Positions 12,370 through 23,639 are shown, counted from the stretch's first letter. The stretch: DNA of 64,000 nt from Scylla paramamosain (GCF_035594125.1 NC_087197.1:5202852-5266851), one strand, 5' to 3'. The notes: generated by a model not told the origin, from the letters alone. Numbers and translations: made by a program.

Positions 12370-13630
12370 CCCATTATCCTAGCTTTAAGAATTGTTTTTA
12401 CTCTTCCCGTCTTATCTTTTGCAATTTTTAGCGATTCTTGCAGTATATTTCCGCTGTTCAACATCCACTTGTTCTTGAGTTGCTCTACCTTTAAGGCGTA
12501 GAGGTTGCCATGTCGGATTTTGCTGGGTCCTTGCACATGTTGGAGTTCAGGAGAATGAGAATGCTGATAGGCTGGCTAAATAAGCGGCAACTTGGGTTGT
12601 TCCTTCCACTCCTATTCCCTTTCATGACTTATACTCCATTATAAGGGTGACAGTTCTTACCAGTTGGCAGGGCAGGTTTGGTTGCCACCACTAAGATGGG
12701 TGTGATAACTTCTATAGCTTTTCGCCAATAGATGTATGTCCATGTGCAGGGATGCCACTCAGAAATTGCACTGGCCTGTCTCTGGACAGATCACACATGT
12801 CTCACTCATGGTTATCTCATGTCCTGGGAAACCCAACCATTTTGTGATGACTGCTTAGTTTCCCTTACAGTGCCACACTTTTTGGTAGAGTGTTCATTCT
12901 GATGGAGCTGCGGTAGCTTTTCCGTTATCGTGACGAGGATGGGACTTTCCAGATGTCGCTGATATTTGGAGAGGGGGCTCTCTCCTCGGGACATGAGGTC
13001 CTTATGCTCGTGAAGAAGGGTGGTCTTTTAAACAAATTATAGATTACCTTTTAACTGTTCCTTAATATATTTTTATCAGTAATATAGTATTGGGCAGAAC
13101 ATTATCGTTGCACTGTGAGAACATGGTGGCAAGTAAGAAAAATACGTAACGAACAACGCTGGGTCTTGGGGCCTGGATCAGTGGGATCAGCGTCTTGGGC
13201 ACGTAATGAATAAAGCCAGATATCTGAATTAGTGGGGTCAGTGTCTTGGGCACGTAACAAACAACGTCAGACTTATGGCTCAGTGGGGTCAGTGTCTTCG
13301 GTAGGAACGAACAACGTCAGATCGATGCAGTGGTTTGGTTCAGTAGGGTCGGTATCCCATCACTTTAAATCTAACTAATGAATTAATACATTAATATACC
13401 AACCCTCCCATTTTTAGCACTTAAGTATTTTTTTTTTTTTTTTTTTAGTTTTTCCCATTTCCTTTTTTGTGTACATTTTTTTGTGTGATTTTTAATATTC
13501 TAACCATTCCATAATTTTTTTCATATTAATATTTTAACTAACAATCTTTGTTGTTTTAAAAATTTCGTATCAGCGCCATATGACCGGGATGTTGCGGCTC
13601 CACAACATAAATCAATCAATTAATCAGTTA
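12370..13630 (+). mobile_element. LINE A RNase H end, C-terminal region and 3' UTR (part of 9288-13630)
   Basis: RNase H C-terminal motif, then FHDLYSIIRVTVLTSW, a CDDCLVxL...H...EC-like cluster broken by frame changes, TFQMSLIFGEGALSSGHEV and the stop after KGGLLNKL. The 3' UTR 13050-13630 holds about four ~50-bp tandem units containing GTCTTGGGCACGTAA, followed by a conserved block (CCAACCCTCCCATTTTTAGCA) and an AATC-type tail. Confidence 0.8.
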
Positions 13631-13639
13631 AGAACTGTT

Positions 13640-15540
13640 TTTTGGTTGAAAATCCACGGAGGCATGGACTTCAGCAATATGGACTCCTGTAGAGGAAGTC
13701 TATGATGTTGCTGAAGATGTAGTGGAGGACTTTACTGAAGACGCAGTGGAGGGGTTATCAGTAGCCTCCAGAACTTGTAGACAGTAACAACAGGTGCAGT
13801 ATTCTTCCAAGAACAGGGGGAAACAATGGATAGTTGAGAAAGGGAAGAAACTGCAACAACTATATTGGATTTAGAGATGCAACAGCTGGAGTGGAGAGAG
13901 GAGGCGTATGTTTTTGTCCCACCATCCTTCTGTCTGAAAAGAAGTTCCTGTCTGGCACTACCAAGACTAATGAAATAAAATTTAGCCAGTTAAAGAGTGT
14001 CATGCTCAAGACAGTACCTCTTGCATTGTCGTGAACACAGTGAACTTCCCTGCAGTAAAAGCAACAAAGTGCCAGTTCGCATTCAAGAGTAGAGAGTGCG
14101 TCAAGAGCAGATTTGTACGGTTCTTTCTTCCGTGATCGAACTCATAACACCAGTAACATTGAAAAGGACGGTCAGTGAATGCCTTTACAGGAAAAGAAAG
14201 AGGACCGATCTTTACACGCTAAGGGAGAAAACAGCCATAGAAAGAGCATGACCACATTACTGTTTCCTCTAATCTTGGCCACTCGTTGAACATTATCAGA
14301 ACATAACTGAAGGATGTTATCTTCTTGTCCTGGTTATAAATACGTCCTTTATAGTAATTAAACATTCGGCTTGATAGATTCAAAGATCCCATCAGGAGGG
14401 CAAGGTAGATGTAGGAGCATCATCACCTGCGTTATATCTTTAGCTCGGACGAACACACCTTTATTTTATTGCTTGATGTCATTTTTAGGGAGTACTTCAG
14501 TCTCCCTTTCTAGACAATTAGCAGCGAGGATAAAGTTACCTCGACCTTCCCTATAATATACTACAAGTCAGTAAGGTGTAGGTGGGTGATGAGGTTCGGG
14601 AGCGCGTTCCTCAGCATAATCAAAGACATTAGGACAATGATCATTCTCGCTGTCAACTACATTGCTTGATCGAATGATTTCTGCTGGACCAACTAGGTTG
14701 TTTTCTCCAAGACCCAGAGAATTTATTGTCTCAAGAGCAGTTTTGGCAGTAATGTTAGATGTAAATAACACTGATTAGAGAGCCAGTCGCCGACATATTT
14801 GAGACGGATACGAAGAACTTTTCCGAAAGGCTTGAAGACCTGAGTGGATAGCACGGTGTGACATGGATACATAGACATTAATGATCATAAGAGTGTCAAG
14901 ACAAGACTCAACAACTGACCCAAGGGCTCTTCCACCATGAGAAACAACAGCAAGAGTACGAGCTCCGGCCTGAACATCACCATCACGACTAGAGGGTGAC
15001 GTCTCGAGGGTCTGGTCGACCGCCCCTCTAGGACCAGATGAATTTTTCTGTTTACTCACGAGGATATAACATGAGTGAAATGACTCCAGGGCCCAAGGGA
15101 AACCAGCTACCGTGACTACAAAGGGGGCGAGCTCTGGCCGTTTCCAACAGATGTCCTATCTCCATGGGGGCCGCTCATTTTAAAAAGTGGCCCCGTTTTA
15201 TTCGAAAGTTTGCCCGCGACAGAGCTAAGAGCTCTCCCTACCACGCACCCAAGTCCAGACACCCAAACATCCAACACAGGATGACCTCACTGACGACCTT
15301 GCTAGCATGTGTAGCCCTCTCCTCGAAAGTAGGACGGAACAGGGGCTGAGGTCCTCTCTAGCTTTGCTTGCCAGCTCATAGGGACTCGCAAGGCCTCCCA
15401 CCACAAGGTGATTTCCATTAAGAGGAGAAGGGGGCAGGAAGGAGTGAGAGGAGTTATCCCCCCCCCCATCCCCATGTTCCTTGCTGAGGTGGTCTAATCC
15501 TGACTGATTTGGACCGTTAAAAATGGAAAGTGCCAATTTT
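13640..15540 (-). mobile_element. LINE A, 5' UTR plus ORF1 copy
   Basis: Minus strand: 5' UTR 15540-15065, then ORF1 with MSKQKNSSGPRGAVDQTLE (start 15059), an RRM-like block (IINVYVSMSHRAI... LKYVGDWLSNQCY), the middle domain (14560-14220) and degraded knuckles (14180-14040), ending in a Ser/Pro-rich tail near 13640. Endonuclease and RT are absent. It abuts the 3' tail of the plus-strand copy, so two LINE A remnants meet tail to truncated end. Confidence 0.75.
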
Positions 15541-15549
15541 TGTTGCAGA

Positions 15550-16460
15550 AAATGCCATTTGAAATATTCCCTCCTATTGTTCTCCGAAACTCTGGTTCCG
15601 TGCTTGCAACTTTTTTTTCGTTAAGTTCTATGTTACCATCTATTTGTTCTTAAAAAGCGTCTTTTTGACTGCTCTAATCCTTCAACACTATCACTCCACT
15701 GCTTTAATTTCCTGCCTTTCTGATTTTTCTTCTTGCATTTCTGGAGCTTTTGAATCTATCCTGAACAGGAAGATTCTTAAATATCAATCACTTCAAAACC
15801 TTATATCTGATCACCAGTATGAGTTACGTCGTGGCCACTTCACTGGTGATCTTCTGGCTTTACTCTTTGAATCTTGATCATCCTCTTTAAGGAATTTTGG
15901 TGAAACTTTCCATGTTGCCTTGGGCATGTCAAAAGCATCTAGTAGAGTCTGGTACAAATCTTTGATATGAATGATACCAGTGATATCCTCCTTTCTATAA
16001 CTTCATCTCAAGTTTCTTCTGCAACAGTTTTATTGTTGCAGTGGCAGACGGTCATTGTTCCCTTCCTAAGCCTATTAACACTGGTATTTCTCAGGATTCA
16101 TTCCTATTATTTACTCTCTTTCTGATGTTAACCAACCTGAGAAGTATCCTCTCCTATTGCGATGATATCACTCTGTACTTTTTCATGTGTTTCCTCAAAA
16201 GTTTTACCCTTCAGGAACCGAAAAAAAAAATCACGACAGGAAGCCACACAGCACCATGGATCCATCAGTTCTATACAGCGTTCCAGGTAACTATCCACTC
16301 TCCTTCAATGACACTCACTTGTGTTCCTTTTCTACGCTGGACATCCTTTTTTCTCTCCTTTATTAATGATAAAAAATGGACGTTTCATATTTCGTCTGTT
16401 ACTGAAGCGACTTATATGAATTTAGGTGTTCTGAGCCTTTTTTTTTTTTTCACTCCTTCC
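15550..16460 (+). mobile_element. LINE B (jockey-like) RT fragment
   Basis: Recognisable blocks: CLSDFSSCISGAFESILNRKI, then LISDHQYELRRGHFTGDLLALLFES, a broken DRVW-like block, VPQGS-like and SILSYCDDITLYFF, where the catalytic box is CDD, then HISSVTEATYMNLGVL. The nearest relative in this window is the copy at 50206-52365. Stops and indels are numerous, including poly-A and poly-T runs. Confidence 0.7.
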
Positions 16461-16479
16461 TCGCTTACCCCTATTGGGA

Positions 16480-19290
16480 ACCGTCTCATCACTGGGAGGA
16501 AGGGGTGGGGGGGTGGGGGCTTGCGTGTTCCTATCATCTGGCGAGCATGTCTAGAGGGGGCATCGGCCCTGCTTTGTTATACTTAGCGGTATACCTTGCA
16601 AGCAAGATCGTCAGTGAGGGACCAGGCTAAATGGGTCCCTGAGTCAGACCTCCAGTACATGCCTGCCAGAAGGGCCACCTTTTCGGGTCATCCTGTGTTG
16701 GATGGTTGGATGGTTTTTGAATAAGCTTGCTCTCAAAGCCTGACACGCCTTTACACCTTACTGGTTTGTAGTATATTATAGGGAAGGTTGAGGTAACTCT
16801 ATTCGTGCTGCTAAATGTCTAGAAAGAGAGATTGGAGTGGTCACTACTGTTAGCCTCAAGAAGTTTGGTAAAGGTGTGTTGATTCGTGCTAAGTAAGATT
16901 TTAATATTGGGCATGGTGCTCCTCCATCTACTTTATCCTTATCGTGGGATCTTTGAATCCATTATTGTATCCTGATTTTAATTTAAAGCAAGACCACCAC
17001 GGTGGTACTGCTCTCCTTATTAAAAGGAATCTCTCTCACACTCCTGTAGAGCTTAACACTCCTTTTACAGGCTGTAGCCGCGTGGAGGCGGGGGTTCTCC
17101 ACAGGCCTTACACTGTGTGTATCCTTCACCTTCCATTCGGTGTTACAGTTGAGAGGGAATACCTTGCTCATCTTATGCGCGACCTTCCCCCTCCTTTTTT
17201 TTTAGTAGGTGGTTTTAATGTTCGTCACCCCTTGTGGGATGATGGAACAATCAATCCCCGAGATCTTTTACTTGCTTATTTTATAGAGGATGAGGGGTTG
17301 GGAGTTATAAATTAACGAGATATGACGCATGTTCCTAGTCAAACTGGCACTTTTACAGCCATTGATATCTCTCACTTTCCTTAATGTTATTTTAGAATTC
17401 AGTTGGCAGGTTTTACCAGATTTACGTGGCAGCGACCTCTTCCCGGTAATGCTGGAATAGGCAGAGTCTGAACTACAGTCTCGTCATCTCCGGTGGCGTC
17501 TAGATAGGGGTGATCAGCAGCTTTTTATAAAACTCGCTTCGCCTGCTTGGCAGCTCTGACGTGGCTGCGACATATTTTACTGATGTATTACATTCTACTG
17601 CTCTCTGATCCGTCTCTGGGACATTTGGCCGTTTTCCCAAATGTCCGGTCCTTTATTGGAACAATGATTGCTCTACTGTTGTGCAAATGAAGCGCACTGC
17701 CTTCTCTCGTCTCTGCTTACATCGTAGGTACACCCAGTGCATGGACACCTTTCAACGGGTGCGGGATTGTGGTCGACGAGCATTTAGGAATGCACAGCTA
17801 ATGTCTTGGAAGGACTATGTCTTTTTGATTACATCTAAGAACCTTCTCACACAAGTATGGAACAGAGTTCGCAAGATTTCTGGGAGTTTTCGGCTCCTAT
17901 CCCTCCTGTATTGTCTCATGCTGGTGAGACGGTGGCTGATCCCAAGGTGGTTGCTAATGTATTTGCAGATCACTTTACGAATATTTTCAAGAAGGATCCT
18001 AATTCGCCTATGGCACAACATTGTCGCCATTCGGAATTACGTGGAGTTATCTTTGGTTCGGCTGGGGGTGAATCTTATAATGTCAACTTTTCTATAGTTA
18101 AAGATGAAGATATCTTGGTGCAGTGATTTGTCACAAGAGCCATATGCATTTTTACGTCACATGTTTGATAAAGTTTTTTTTTTTCATCAGAACTCTTCAA
18201 CTTTATTTCAAAAACCGGTGATTTTCCCATTTCTTGCATATGTAAGTTACTGGAAAAGATTTTAAATGTCAAGCTTATGTGAGACGCAATTATTTGTCTC
18301 CTGTTTCCGTAAAAAGCTGTTTACGTCTGATTTGTTTTTTTCTAAAATATTATATATATGTGAAATATTTACAATTAATGAACATCATGTTACTATATTT
18401 TCCTTTTTTTTTTACTTAAAAAAAAAAACATATGACACGACTTGCTGCCATGGCATGAACTTTGAGTTTGGTCTCCGTGGCTAACTCCCTATTTTTATAA
18501 TAAGTTTTTATTTATTCATTTATTTATTTTTACGAGTAGGGATAAGAGGCATTCTCTCTGAACCTCATTCACTTGAAGATAGAGTGACTCAAGGAAGTAT
18601 ACATTTTTGCTGTAGCTATAGCCAATGTCATTGGTGTGCTTCCAGAAGGAGTTCATGATAGCTTATTTGTCAATGACTTGTCAGTCTTCTTTTCTGCGGC
18701 GCAGATGCCATTAACTGAGAGGAAGTTGCCGTTAGCAATTAATAAGATTCCTCAGTGGGCTGCAACTCGGCGATTTCGTTCCTCGGCTTCGATGACTGGC
18801 TTTACACTTTTGTTGCCTCTGTGTTGTTAACCCTGACACAGAATTGCATAGACTTGCATCTTCATGATAGAAGTATCTCTTATTTTGAAGGGAACTCGTT
18901 TCCTGGGCTAAGATTTTACAGCAGCCAGACTTCGGTACCTCACCTTCGTTAAATAAAGCCATCTTGTATGAAGGCGCGGTCACTTCTTAGAGTTTTGGAT
19001 CATACCTCTATCTGTCTGTCTGACAGACAAAAACCCTCCTCCTCTTGCACCGAACTCTTATTCTTTCTAAGTTGGAGTATGGTTGTGAGGTTTATTTATC
19101 TCCAACTGAGGTTCGACTCCGTGTGTTGGACTCAATGCACCATGCCGTTGTTCGTCTGGCAACTGGTGCTTTCCGCTCATCCCCAATCCGGGATCCGTAG
19201 CTTCACTGGTTGGTGTCCTTCCATTGGACTTAGGTCACCAGTCCTTGCTACTGAGGCTACAGCAGACAAGTAATTGCCTTTCTCCAAGTG
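16480..19290 (+). mobile_element. LINE A copy with RT preserved in part
   Basis: 5' UTR 16480-16735 joins directly to the middle of ORF1 (YWFVVYYREG..., 16760-16970), which joins directly to endonuclease (HHGGTALLIKRNLS at 16995, PFGVTVEREYLAHL, GGFNVRHPLWDDGTIN, FIEDEGLGVIN). Linker 17460-18120 includes SRLCLHRRY and GETVADPKVVANVFADHFT (17920). RT start is near 18130-18330 (TGDFPI, LLEKILNVKLM). RT end is 18540-19280: LEDRVTQGS, SLFVNDLSVFFSAAQMPLTERKL, then the thumb (SLLRVLDHTS, VLDSMHHAVVRLATGAFRSS). The catalytic FADD-type box reads LFVNDL, so Asp is replaced by Asn. Two internal deletions are visible. Confidence 0.8.
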
Positions 19291-19578
19291 CCACATAAGC
19301 CTGATATTCACCATCTTTTCCAGCAAATTACAAATACATGAAGTTAAAGAAATGGGGCGATAGCACTATGTAACAAAATTTCACTTTTGTCTTGTCCTTG
19401 GCACCAAACCATAATTTTCCAGTTATTTTCATTTAACCAAATAGAAAAAAAAAATGTTTTGATCTTAAAACTGCTTTTGTGGTTAGAACAATGAATTTAC
19501 ATTTTTACCTTATTTCATTATAATATGGGTTACTATTTAGAAGAATTTGCTAACATTTCAGAAATCTCGTATCTTCCA

Positions 19579-19807
19579 GAATGTTCTACTAGAAACATTT
19601 TACAACATCCTATTCAATGTAAACATTTCCAGAATATTCTAGAGCTTTCTAGAATACAGTAGAAATATGTAGAAGTACCAATATTTTTTTAGAATCTACA
19701 AGGATTTTCTAGAATGATTCAGAATATTCTAAAGTAGGTTCAAGAATATTCTAGAAAGATTGAGAACATTCTGGAACACATTCTAGAAAGATTAAAAATA
19801 TTCTAGA
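19579..19807. promoter_or_regulatory. Array of heat-shock-element-like motifs
   Basis: GAA and TTC units spaced by two bases recur: AGAATATTCT (19631), TTCTAGAA (19647, 19707, 19781), AGAATATTCT (19721) and two complete three-unit sites, GAATATTCTAGAA (19744-19756) and GAACATTCTGGAA (19764-19776). The nGAAnnTTCnnGAAn pattern is the binding site of heat-shock factor. The array ends about 15 bp upstream of a TATA box. It could instead be a degenerate palindromic satellite or a transposon terminal region. Confidence 0.5.
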
Positions 19808-19821
19808 GTACTGCATGACAA

Positions 19822-19856
19822 TATAAAAGTATGGGCTTGCAGACCACCAATCAGTT
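19822..19856 (+). promoter_or_regulatory. Candidate core promoter: TATA box and arthropod initiator
   Basis: TATAAAAG at 19822-19829 is followed at 19851 by TCAGTT, the arthropod initiator, with its A at 19853. The distance of 31 bases from the first T of TATA to that A is the canonical one. The HSE-like array lies immediately upstream and the orphan gene coding segment overlaps downstream. An ATG at 19831 lies upstream of the inferred start site and would not be transcribed from it. Confidence 0.45.
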
Positions 19857-21603
19857 GTGCTTTGGCTGCCTGAGAAGACACATCACAAGGGATGAAATCA
19901 TTCATCATTCTCCAGATGCATTATGCTACATATGTGGTCATTTCATCAAGACAAAGGCAAAGAAGTTCTCTGTGACAGCATCTGGAAAAATGTGTGAAAC
20001 TTACAAAGCATATTTTGCTTTACACTAGAAGGTAAAATAACTGTTATTATTTTTTTTTTTTTAGAGTAAAATTCAGTTAAGATTTAAGAAGAAAAAATAA
20101 AATAAGTTTAACAGAAACTTATACTGTTGTTCCTTTACAGGATGGTATAGAGAGGAAAACAGGGCCATGAAATTTCCTATTTCTAGAATATGGCGTGAAC
20201 CTACTGATCACTCAACTGACTGCTTTTTCTGCATGGTGGATCCTTCCAAACGCCGATCTGAAAAAAATGCACCTGCCGTTTTCTATCCAGACATTCGACT
20301 TTTCATTGCACTAGTAACACACAGTGCTGATCTTGTACCAGCTCTTCCAGAAGGAAGTCAACTATCAGAAGAAAGCAGCAAGTCAGAAGATGAGCGAAAC
20401 AGAAAGGAAGACTGTGATATCACAGATACAGTTTTAGTTGGGAGGAATCCTCACTACCCAAACCAAAGAGACCTCAATGACCTCATCAGAGATCTTGGTT
20501 TGACAAAGTCAAATGGTGAGCTATTGAATTCAGGACTGAAGAAATGGGTTTTACTTTATGAAAGTGTGGAAGTGACGAGTCAAAGAAAACGTCACAAACA
20601 TTTCTCCAGTTTCTTTGCAAATGAGGACAGGCTATGCTACTGCAATGATGTATCAGGCATGCTTGATCCTATTGGTATTGCTTGCAATGCAGCTGAATGG
20701 AGACTCCACATTGACAGCTTCTCCAAAAACCTGAAAGCTTTTTTTTTTCCACAATAAAAACAAGTATCCATCTCTGCCTCTCGCTCATTCTATGCATCTT
20801 AAGGAAGACTTCAGCAGTGTAAAGCCTCTTCTGTAAAATTTGAACTACAACAATTATGGCTGGGAATTTACTGGAGACTTCAAGATGGTGGCTTTCTTGA
20901 TCGGACTACAAGGATGTTTTACCAAGAATCCCTGTTTTCTTTGCCTTTGGGACAGTAGAGACGGAGCAGCATATTGCCAGAGAAAGCACTGGCCTCCAGA
21001 GACTGACACTACAGTGGGGCCACACAATATCATACATGAGCCATTGGTGAATCCTCAAAAGTTTTTGTTTCCTCTACTACACATCAAATTGGGTCTCATG
21101 AAACAGTTTGTTATAGCTCTTGACAAGGAGTTTGCTGTCTTTAGATATCTTTAAAACTTCTTTCATAAGCTTTCAGAGACAAAGGTGAAAACTGATATCT
21201 TTATTGGATAACAAATAAGGAAAATTATGGAGTGCTCAGAATTACTACAGAAGCTCACAGAAAAGGAAAAAAAAAAAAGCTTGGGAGGGTTTCATTGGTG
21301 TAGTACAGGGCTTTCTTGTAGTACAAGGCTGATATCTATGCGGAACTGGTTGAAGCTTTAGTGAAAAGCTATGAGATGGGCTTGAAGGTCCATATCCTAG
21401 ATGCTCACCTCGATAACTTCAAGGTGAATATGGGAGCATATTCAGAGGAACAAGGAGAGCGCTTCCACCAAAATATAATGAACTTTGAACAGAGATATCA
21501 GGGATACTTCAATGAAAACATGATGGGAGACTACATTTGGGGGCTCATACATGAAAGTGACTTGCTATATTCACGAAAATCAAGAAAAACTGATATATTT
21601 TTT
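19831..21603 (+). pseudogene. Decayed multi-copy arthropod orphan gene (function unknown)
   Basis: Segments in order: HHSPDALCYICGHFIKTKAKKF and MCETYKAYF (19900-20025); GWYREENRAMKF and RIWREPTDHSTDCFFCMVDP (20140-20250); a central region ending NDVSGMLDPIGIAC and EWRLHIDSFSKNLKA (20640-20740); GDFKMVAFLIGLQGCFTKNPCFLCLWDSR and HWPPETD (20870-21010); LHIKLGLMKQFVIALDKE (21080-21130); MGLKVHILDAHLDNF, EEQGERFHQNIMNFEQRYQG and YSRKSRKT (21375-21590). I recall this Cys-rich protein as an uncharacterised, often repeated family in arthropod predictions, with no known activity. Breaks: stop at 20026, poly-T frameshift near 20745, stops at 20836 and 21152, and poor sequence between 21155 and 21360. 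The gap at 20030-20139 has GT and AG borders but follows a stop, so it may be an intron or a deletion. Confidence 0.65.
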
Positions 21604-21639
21604 TTTCATAAAAATTAGTTTCATAAGTTTTAAAATAAA

Positions 21640-22579
21640 TTTTCGTGTCATTTGAAGATGGAAAATCACCGGTATTCCAAATAAAATTATAAAGCTTAAG
21701 TGAAAAGGTAAAAGCTTCATCGGACATGTGGTTCAAAAAGGAATATGGGATGTGGATGTTATCGAGGCCAGGGGAAGAATCTTGCCACTGGGACAGAGCC
21801 ATGCGTAGCTCAAAGAAAATTACATTATAAGATTTACCACCAGGGGAGGCAAAATTGACGCCAACAGATTCCAAGTGTTGATGAGGAAGTGCCATAGGTG
21901 CAGTTGGATTCTTTCTAGAGACACCAGTAAAGTGCTCAGCAAGCAGGTCAGCAATTGTCTTAGGGTCTGCTACCGTCTCTCCTTCATGAGATAGAACAGA
22001 TGGGGGAGATGAAGAATATTTTCCAGACATTTTACAGTCTCTATTGAAGATCTTGCTGAATGGTTTGCAAACTGTGATGGAAGAGACACAGCTCTTCTAG
22101 GACTGCTGCCAAGCCCTCTTTAAGGTGTGGCGAGCACGGGCACGCGCTTCTCGAAAAGCCTCCAAGCAGTGAATGTCCCCACGATATCGTCAAAGGCGAG
22201 AAAAAACAGCATGCTTTTCTTGAACAGGTATTGTACAATCCGCATTCCACCATGGAACAGGACGTTTAGGAAACTGGTCAGAGGTCTCATGGATGGAGTG
22301 AATAGCACCGGGATGCAAGACATCAGTGAAGTATGTTACCGCCTCATCGCAGTTTCCAATCTCATCCACTGAATGGGCAGGGGTGCTGAGTTTCTTGAAT
22401 AGTTGCCAATCCGCCTTACCTAGACGCCATCGGGGAGGACGTCACTGCGGTGTAGAATCAGTTGACTCCAATAAAAAAATTTAAAAAAAGGAAGTGATCA
22501 GCCCATATAGGTCTGGTAAAACTTTTCAGTTAAAATCAAGAAAAAAAAAAAAAAAAGGAAAAATCAAGAAATGAATTAG

Positions 22580-22653
<74 letters not shown>
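21640..22653 (-). mobile_element. LINE A copy: end of endonuclease, linker, RT start
   Basis: Minus strand from a (TC)n tract at 22653-22582, then the end of endonuclease (ISFLD..., DHFP-like block near 22500), linker 22440-22040 (degraded WRLGKADWQLF-like, then QTSDQFPKRPVPWWNA-like), and 22030-21640 with ETVADPKTIADLLAEHFTGV, DSSPGLDNIHIPYSFLNHMS and NTGDFP, the start of RT. It stops 50 bp from the orphan gene at both RT and gene ends, so one of them was truncated at this junction. Confidence 0.75.
22582..22653. repeat. (GA)n microsatellite at LINE A 5' truncation point
   Basis: 36 GA units, (TC)n on the LINE strand, at the same endonuclease site as the tract at 11631-11699. Confidence 0.95.
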
Positions 22654-22654
<1 letters not shown>

Positions 22655-22805
22655 ACTCAGTCCATTTCACCATTTATGCCACGTGGCAACGTAAAAATGC
22701 AAGGACGCAGAAAATGTAGCAATATCAGAACGAGTCAAACTTTTAACACGTGTTTCTCATCCCTAATGACCACCGCGAGCGATACTTACAAAAGGAAGGA
22801 GATTG

Positions 22806-23045
22806 TTTGATAGTCCACCTTATTATTTCTTCTTTTTTTTTATTTAATCAACTCCGACTTCTATGATCGTGTTGCAGCTTGAAATTACACTCAAAGGTTG
22901 TCTTGCCAGTAATCCTGGTTGTTTCATAGTCCAGCTTATTATTTCTCAATTTTTCATTTAATCAACTCCGACCTCTATGATCGTGTTTCAGCTTGAAATT
23001 ACGAGTACACTCATAAAGGTTGTCTTGTCAGTAATCCTGGTAGTT
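22806..23045. repeat. Tandem duplication of a ~117-bp unit
   Basis: Two adjacent copies start TTGTTTgATAGTCCACCTTATT (22806) and TTGTTTcATAGTCCAGCTTATT (22918) and both end CAGTAATCCTGGT. They share AACTCCGAC(T/C)TCTATGATCGTG. The second copy has a few extra bases (GAGTACACTCATAAA). Confidence 0.9.
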
Positions 23046-23477
23046 TCCCCATGTACAGAGATACTCATCTTTCATGACTACATACTGCGCACCCCCCAAA
23101 CCCTCCTTATCAATCTTAGTGCTCAATCTTGTTTCATTACTTCAATAGCGTCTCGCAAATACGTATTCAGAGAGGACTAAACCATTATCGTCTGGCCTAG
23201 TGACGTTGCAGAAATACGCCAGAAGTTTCCAGTTGTGGAATTCTACCTGCTGCACACCCACAATCACTTCCATTTGCACTCTTTGTTTCCACTAATTCCT
23301 CATACCCTTTGAAAGCACAGGATATTACATTTGGTGTGAAGATGTATTACATTTACAGTTTACTAGTGGTTTAATAATCGTGTTTATTGATTTTTCTAAC
23401 ACACATTTGGTGGAGGACTAATTTAGTCTTAGGTTCATGATAAGAGAGAACAACGCAAATAATTCCAGAACACTTAC

Positions 23478-23639
23478 TCGTAGAGAATATTGAGCGCTTC
23501 CTCCATCAATTCCTGGGTGATTGGTGAAGCTGCATTGAGAGTGACGATCATGATTTGGTTCAAAACACCATGATGAACCTTCATGAACATGTCCCTCGTC
23601 CTGTCATCGACCGGAAACCGCCACCTCACATGACTGTCG
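23478..23639 (-). CDS. Isolated internal exon, condensation/acyltransferase-like (tentative)
   Basis: A 162-bp block on the minus strand is bordered by a good acceptor (a pyrimidine-rich run ending CTGCAG before 23639) and a consensus donor GTAAGT directly after 23478. One phase is open: 1 base, 53 codons, 2 bases, so it is a symmetric phase 2-2 exon. The peptide contains HVRWRFPVDDRTRDMFMK and ASPITQELMEEALNIL. The last part resembles the N-terminal helix of condensation-type acyltransferases, where an 'AL..l..rHP' motif normally continues in the next exon. No stops, and composition is richer than its surroundings. I see no adjacent partner exon within 2 kb. The exon call is better supported than the family name. 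Confidence 0.6.

Larger units (their letters stand above)
9288..13630 (+). mobile_element. LINE A (I-like), longest copy, RT core deleted
   Basis: Order: 5' UTR 9288-9600, ORF1 about 9680-10870, endonuclease 11100-11800 interrupted by a (TC)n expansion, linker 11800-12320, then a direct jump to the RNase H end (12370-12600), C-terminal C/H region (12760-13040) and 3' UTR to an AATCAATC-type tail near 13630. The missing RT palm shows a large internal deletion near 12350. The RNase H signature CWVLAHVGV...NADRLAK at about 12527 supports the I-like group. Comparison with the other copies in this window defines the family. Confidence 0.8.
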
